A model generated the notes under the pieces. The model was not told the DNA's origin. It did no database searches and saw only the letters and a program-made list of their open reading frames with translations. A DNA stretch of 64,000 bases. Origin: Streptomyces cyaneofuscatus (GTDB lineage: Bacteria; Actinomycetota; Actinomycetes; Streptomycetales; Streptomycetaceae). Below are positions 60,981-64,000 of this stretch, in pieces. The position numbers were made by a program, and so were the translations under genes. Where the stretch lies: NCBI RefSeq assembly GCF_000718135.1, contig NZ_JOEM01000012.1, positions 62,001 through 126,000 on the forward strand, written 5' to 3'. Position 1 is the stretch's first letter, and each line of letters starts with the position of its first letter.

Positions 60981-61003
60981 GAACTCTGTTCAGAATACCG
61001 AAC
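60981..61003. promoter_or_regulatory. Overlapping GAAC/GTTC palindromes, likely IclR operator
   Basis: GAACTCTGTTC (60981-60991) and GTTCAGAATACCGAAC (60988-61003) share the central GTTC. Inverted GTTC/GAAC arms are common in operators of IclR-family regulators in actinobacteria. It lies 82 bases upstream of the iclR start and 39 bases before the dehydrogenase start, so it can serve both. Confidence 0.5.
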
Positions 61004-61041
61004 GTCTCTGGCCGGTGTTCCAGGACCCGAGGGGAATCACG

Positions 61042-62562
61042 GTGAGTGCAGCACCAGTCTGGAGTGTCGACCCCCGCAGCGGGAACCCGCGCGAGCAGGT
61101 GGCCGTGGAGGCCACCGCCGAGGAGGTCGACCGGGTGGTCCGGGCGGCCCACTCCGTACGCGACGCCCTCGCCGACCGCACGGCACGCGCCGCCTTCCTG
61201 CGCGCCGCGGCCGAGCTGCTGGAGAAGTCCGGCCCGCACATCATCGAGGCCGCCGACGCGGAGACCGCCCTCGGCCCGGCCCGGCTCACCGGGGAACTCG
61301 CGCGCACCGCGGCCCAGTTGCGGGCCTTCGCGGAGGTCGTCGACGAGGGCGCCTACCTCGACATCCGCATCGACCACGAGGACGGCTCCCGCACCCCGCC
61401 CTGGCCCGACCTGCGCCGCTGGAAGATCCCGCTCGGGGTCATCGCCGTCTACGCGGCGAGCAACTTCCCGCTCGCCTTCTCCGTCCCCGGCGGCGACACC
61501 GCCAGCGCCCTAGCGGCGGGCTGCCCGGTCGTCGTCAAGGCGCACCCGGGCCACCCGGCCACCTCCGAACTCTGCGTCTCGGTGCTCCGCCGCGCCGCCG
61601 CCCGCACCGGCCTGCCCGAGGACGTGGTGACCCTGGTGCACGGCTTCGACGCGGGCGTCGAGCTGGTCCGCCACCCGCTGGTGAGCGCGGCGGGCTTCAC
61701 CGGCTCGGTACGCGGCGGCCGCGCCCTGTTCGACGCGGCGGCCGCCCGCCCCGCCCCCATCCCCTTCCACGGCGAACTCGGCTCGCTCAACCCGGTCGTC
61801 GTCACCGAGGCGGCCGCCGCCGAGCGTGCCCCGGAGATCGGCGCCGGGCTGGGCGCCTCGATGACCCTGGGCGTCGGCCAGTTCTGCACGAAGCCCGGCC
61901 TCGTCCTCGCTCCGTCCGGCGACACGGGCGACCGGCTGGTGAAGGCCCTCACCGAGACGGTCAGCTCCGCCGGTTCCGGCGTGATGCTGGACCACCGGAT
62001 GCGGGACGCCTTCCTCGCAGGCGTACGCGAACGGGCCGCCCTCCCGGACGTCGAGACCCCCGTCACCCCCGGCGCGGGCGGCGAACACACCGTCTCCGCC
62101 GGCTTCCTGACCGTCCCGGCCGCCGCCCTGACCGCCGAAGGCCCGCACGACGCGCTCCTGGAGGAGTGCTTCGGCCCGGTCACCGTGATCGCGCGGTACG
62201 GATCCGAGGACGAGGTCGCCGCCGTACTCGCCCGGCTCCCCGGCAACCTCACCGCCACCCTCCAGACCGCGACGGAGGGCGACGACCCCGAGGCGGCCGG
62301 GCTCCTCGCCGCCCTCACCCCGCTCGCCGGGCGCATCCTGGTCAACGGCTGGCCGACCGGCGTCGCCGTCGCCCCCGCCCAGCACCACGGCGGCCCCTAC
62401 CCGGCCACCACCTCCCCCTCCACCTCGGTCGGCGCGACGGCCATCGAGCGCTGGCTGCGCCCGGTGACGTACCAGAACACCCCCGACCCGCTCCTCCCGC
62501 CGGAACTGCGCGAGGCCAACCCCCTGGACCTGCCCCGCCGCGTGGACGGACGCCGCGCGTGA
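61042..62562 (+). CDS. Alpha-ketoglutaric semialdehyde dehydrogenase (NADP)
   Basis: 506 residues from GTG 61042, with GAGGGG seven bases upstream. Aldehyde dehydrogenase of the 2,5-dioxovalerate group, oxidising the semialdehyde formed from glucarate, galactarate, arabinose or hydroxyproline to 2-oxoglutarate. Marks: IAVYAASNFPLAFSVPGGDT, VVVKAHPGHPATSELCVSVL, FTGSVRGGRALFDAAAARPA, FHGELGSLNPVVVTEAAA (general-base Glu) and GVGQFCTKPGLVL (catalytic Cys). The IclR gene is divergent; a matching dehydratase gene is not in the window. Confidence 0.92.
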   Translation: MSAAPVWSVDPRSGNPREQVAVEATAEEVDRVVRAAHSVRDALADRTARAAFLRAAAELLEKSGPHIIEAADAETALGPARLTGELARTAAQLRAFAEVVDEGAYLDIRIDHEDGSRTPPWPDLRRWKIPLGVIAVYAASNFPLAFSVPGGDTASALAAGCPVVVKAHPGHPATSELCVSVLRRAAARTGLPEDVVTLVHGFDAGVELVRHPLVSAAGFTGSVRGGRALFDAAAARPAPIPFHGELGSLNPVVVTEAAAAERAPEIGAGLGASMTLGVGQFCTKPGLVLAPSGDTGDRLVKALTETVSSAGSGVMLDHRMRDAFLAGVRERAALPDVETPVTPGAGGEHTVSAGFLTVPAAALTAEGPHDALLEECFGPVTVIARYGSEDEVAAVLARLPGNLTATLQTATEGDDPEAAGLLAALTPLAGRILVNGWPTGVAVAPAQHHGGPYPATTSPSTSVGATAIERWLRPVTYQNTPDPLLPPELREANPLDLPRRVDGRRA

Positions 62563-62663
62563 GCCTGAACCCGCACCTGATCGGATTCCGCGCATGACCC
62601 TGGACCCGCACCTGATCGGATTCCGCCCATGACCCTGAACCCGCACCTGATCGGATCCCGCGC
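62559..62663. repeat. Three 35-base tandem repeats carrying start codons
   Basis: Units 62559-62593, 62594-62628 and 62629-62663, then the gene start at 62664 begins a fourth. Each begins (A/G)TGA(C/G)CCTG and contains CCGCACCTGATCGGAT. The first overlaps the TGA of the dehydrogenase as GTGA. As 35 is not divisible by three, each ATG opens another frame. Confidence 0.92.
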
Positions 62664-63275
62664 ATGACCCTGCACCTGGACGGCCTCCCCTTCGCCCTGG
62701 CCCCGGAGGGCCCCGACGGCCGCTGGACCCACGCCGGCTCCGTCCTGACCGGCCGCGCGGGCCCCGGCCAGGACCTCTTCGTACCGCCGTCCGGTGACGC
62801 CCTGGACCCGGCGGCCGACACGCCACGCCTGCTCGGTGCGGTGGGCGACGGCGACTTCCGCCTCCTCGCCCGCGTCCGCCCCGGCCTGGTCGCGGCGGGC
62901 GACGCCGGGGCGCTCCACCTCCACCTCGGGGACCGCGCGTGGGCCAAGCTCTGCCTGGAGCACTCCTCGGGCCTGGCGACCGTGTGCAGCGTCGTCACCC
63001 GGGGCCACTCCGACGACGCCAACGCCTTCGTGGTGGAGGAGGACAGCTACTGGCTCCGGCTCAGCCGCACCGGCAACGCCTACGCCTTCCACGCCTCCGC
63101 CGACGGCGAGACCTGGACCTTCGTCCGCGTCTTCACCCTGGGCACGGCCGGGCAACGGGCGGCCGCCCGGGCGGGCTTCCTGGTGCAGTCGCCCACGGGA
63201 CAGGGCTGCGGCGCGGTCTTCGACCGGATCGCGTTCCTGGCCGGGGGAGTGGAGGACCTGCGCGACGGGCGGTGA
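62664..63275 (+). CDS. DUF1349 (concanavalin-like lectin/glucanase fold) protein
   Basis: 203 residues. Beta-sandwich of the DUF1349 type: GQDLFVPPSGDALDPAADTP, LLGAVGDGDFRLLARVRPGL, AGALHLHLGDRAWAKLCLEH, NAYAFHASADGETWTFVRVF, RAGFLVQSPTGQGCGAVFDR. No signal peptide. The family resembles carbohydrate-binding domains; function is unknown. Its start is the last of four repeated ATG/GTG units and has no real ribosome site, so actual initiation may occur by coupling from the dehydrogenase stop in an ancestral arrangement. Confidence 0.82.
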   Translation: MTLHLDGLPFALAPEGPDGRWTHAGSVLTGRAGPGQDLFVPPSGDALDPAADTPRLLGAVGDGDFRLLARVRPGLVAAGDAGALHLHLGDRAWAKLCLEHSSGLATVCSVVTRGHSDDANAFVVEEDSYWLRLSRTGNAYAFHASADGETWTFVRVFTLGTAGQRAAARAGFLVQSPTGQGCGAVFDRIAFLAGGVEDLRDGR

Positions 63276-63352
63276 CGTACGGGGGCTGTCGAGCGGCGGG
63301 CGGATCACCCGTACGGGCCGTAGCCCGAACACGTGAAGATCGTTTCCAGATC

Positions 63353-63625
63353 ATGAATCGTACGCGCCGTATCGCAGCGGCCCTGCTGCTCGCCCTCGCC
63401 GGCCTCACCTATGCAGCCCCCGCGCAGGCTGCCGACGAGCCTCCGGCCTGCACCGAGGAGGGGTTCCACCCCAACCCGGACGACAAGACCCGCTTCTACC
63501 GCTGTGTGGACTTCTCGGGTGAGGGCGAGGAGTTCACCCGCTTCGACTTCCAGTGCGGGCCCGGCACGATGTACCACCCCGAGCTGGTGACGTGTGTCCA
63601 CCCGTGGCAGATGCCTCCCTCCTGA
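63353..63625 (+). CDS. Small secreted chitin-binding (peritrophin-A-like) protein
   Basis: 90 residues. Sec signal peptide (MNRTRRIAAALLLALAGLTY, then AAPAQAADE, cleavage after AQA). The mature 60 residues have four cysteines in CTEEGFHPNPDDKTRFYRCV and FQCGPGTMYHPELVTCVHPW, the pattern of CBM14/peritrophin-A domains (C-x(n)-G-x-x-x-x-P-x-D-C/R-x-x-Y-x-x-C). A chitin- or cell-surface-binding role is inferred. The ATG has no strong ribosome site. Monocistronic, followed by a strong terminator. Confidence 0.8.
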   Translation: MNRTRRIAAALLLALAGLTYAAPAQAADEPPACTEEGFHPNPDDKTRFYRCVDFSGEGEEFTRFDFQCGPGTMYHPELVTCVHPWQMPPS

Positions 63626-63695
63626 CGTGCCCGCCCCGGGTGCGAACCGGGGAACTTCGCGGATGCGTTCCTGACCGCCCCACGGGGGCCGTGTC

Positions 63696-63736
63696 GCGCG
63701 CACGTCCAGCCGCCCGATGCGGCCGGACGTGCGCGC
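63696..63736 (+). terminator. Terminator after the secreted protein gene
   Basis: GCGCGCACGTCC (63696-63707) pairs with GGACGTGCGCGC (63725-63736), with an inner GCCGC/GCGGC stem, followed by TTTCGTCGTTTT. Confidence 0.85.
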
Positions 63737-63859
63737 TTTCGTCGTTTTGGCCTCGGGAATGACCAGGTCAGGTCCGGTGTTCGACCGAGAGGCCCGCCCT
63801 GTGGGGCGGCCTCCGCACGCCTGTCCGCGACCCCCGTCACCCTGGAGAGAAGAAGAGTC

Positions 63860-64000
63860 ATGCGCGTCGAGATCTGGTCCGATATCGCTTGTCCCTGGTG
63901 CTACATCGGCAAGGCCCGCTTCGAGAAGGGCCTCGCCGAGTTCGCCCACCGGGACCAGGTCGAGGTCGTGCACCGCTCCTTCGAGCTGGACCCCGGGCGG
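63860..64000 (+). CDS. FrnE-type DsbA family oxidoreductase (partial)
   Basis: The first 47 codons are in the window; the gene runs off the right edge. MRVEIWSDIACPWCYIGKAR carries the CPWC active site of the FrnE/2-hydroxychromene-2-carboxylate isomerase-like DsbA group, cytosolic thiol-disulfide proteins. HRSFELDPG after it is also typical. ATG preceded by GAGAGAAGAAGAG. No further context is visible. Confidence 0.9.
   Translation, partial: MRVEIWSDIACPWCYIGKARFEKGLAEFAHRDQVEVVHRSFELDPGR

Noticed and set aside
59070..62597. A 1175-codon plus-strand open frame
   Set aside because: It crosses the membrane protein gene, iclR and the aldehyde dehydrogenase in the wrong frame and lacks recognisable domains; an artefact of very high GC.

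Overview
The window is chromosomal DNA of a Streptomyces or very close relative. The evidence is the very high G+C content with strong third-position GC bias, GTG and TTG starts, many 4-base stop/start overlaps, a sporulation regulator gene (whiA), and gene orders typical of the genus: uvrC-rapZ-yvcK-whiA-gap-pgk-tpiA-secG-rbpA-pgi, then pgl-opcA-zwf-tal-tkt facing ctaB/ctaA, then the suf operon. Most of it is conserved core. Accessory patches lie at roughly 36-43 kb and 47-64 kb.

Layout. 1-7.6 kb: the end of uvrC, the rapZ/yvcK/whiA cluster, the triose part of glycolysis, secG and rbpA. 7.7-12.4 kb: pgi, two PH-domain membrane proteins and an exported poly-gamma-glutamate hydrolase-like protein. 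12.4-19.4 kb (minus strand): a VOC protein and the pentose phosphate operon. 19.7-24 kb: heme O and heme A synthases and an ABC exporter. 24-30.7 kb: sufR-sufB-sufD-Rieske-sufC-sufS-sufU-sufT, with a near-ideal SufR operator over the sufR start. 30.8-40 kb: VOC and membrane proteins, an SMR efflux pump with its TetR regulator, dapD and a dapA paralogue, a lipoprotein, a phosphoesterase and hypotheticals. 40-43 kb: a tRNA-Val-like relic, a frameshifted DUF4265 gene, and a Ro60 (TROVE/vWA) gene preceded by what I read as its Y RNA. 43-46.3 kb: a UvrD-tail-like small protein, a double TerD protein and an MFS transporter. 46.3-53.1 kb: a sulfur-scavenging locus with a LysR regulator, a poly-cysteine leader peptide, sfnG, two flavin monooxygenases of acyl-CoA dehydrogenase fold, an FMN reductase and ssuD. 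53.1-64 kb: a decayed alpha/beta hydrolase, a purine permease, a class B PBP, a two-component system with a membrane partner, IclR plus ketoglutarate semialdehyde dehydrogenase, a DUF1349 protein, a small secreted chitin-binding-like protein and the start of a FrnE-type DsbA protein.

Most interesting system: at 41131-41257, about 90 bases upstream of the Ro60 gene, sits a circularly permuted tRNA-like RNA. Its order is T-arm, acceptor-like stem closed by a UCCG tetraloop, D-arm, and its two open ends pair into a long stem. This is the layout of bacterial Y RNAs, the partners of Ro60. Second are the cysteine-codon leader peptide controlling the sulfonate/sulfone genes and the SufR operator-promoter. 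Several transcripts look leaderless (a -10 box ending 6-8 bases before the start codon). Short tandem repeats in several intergenic spots have changed frames or multiplied start codons.
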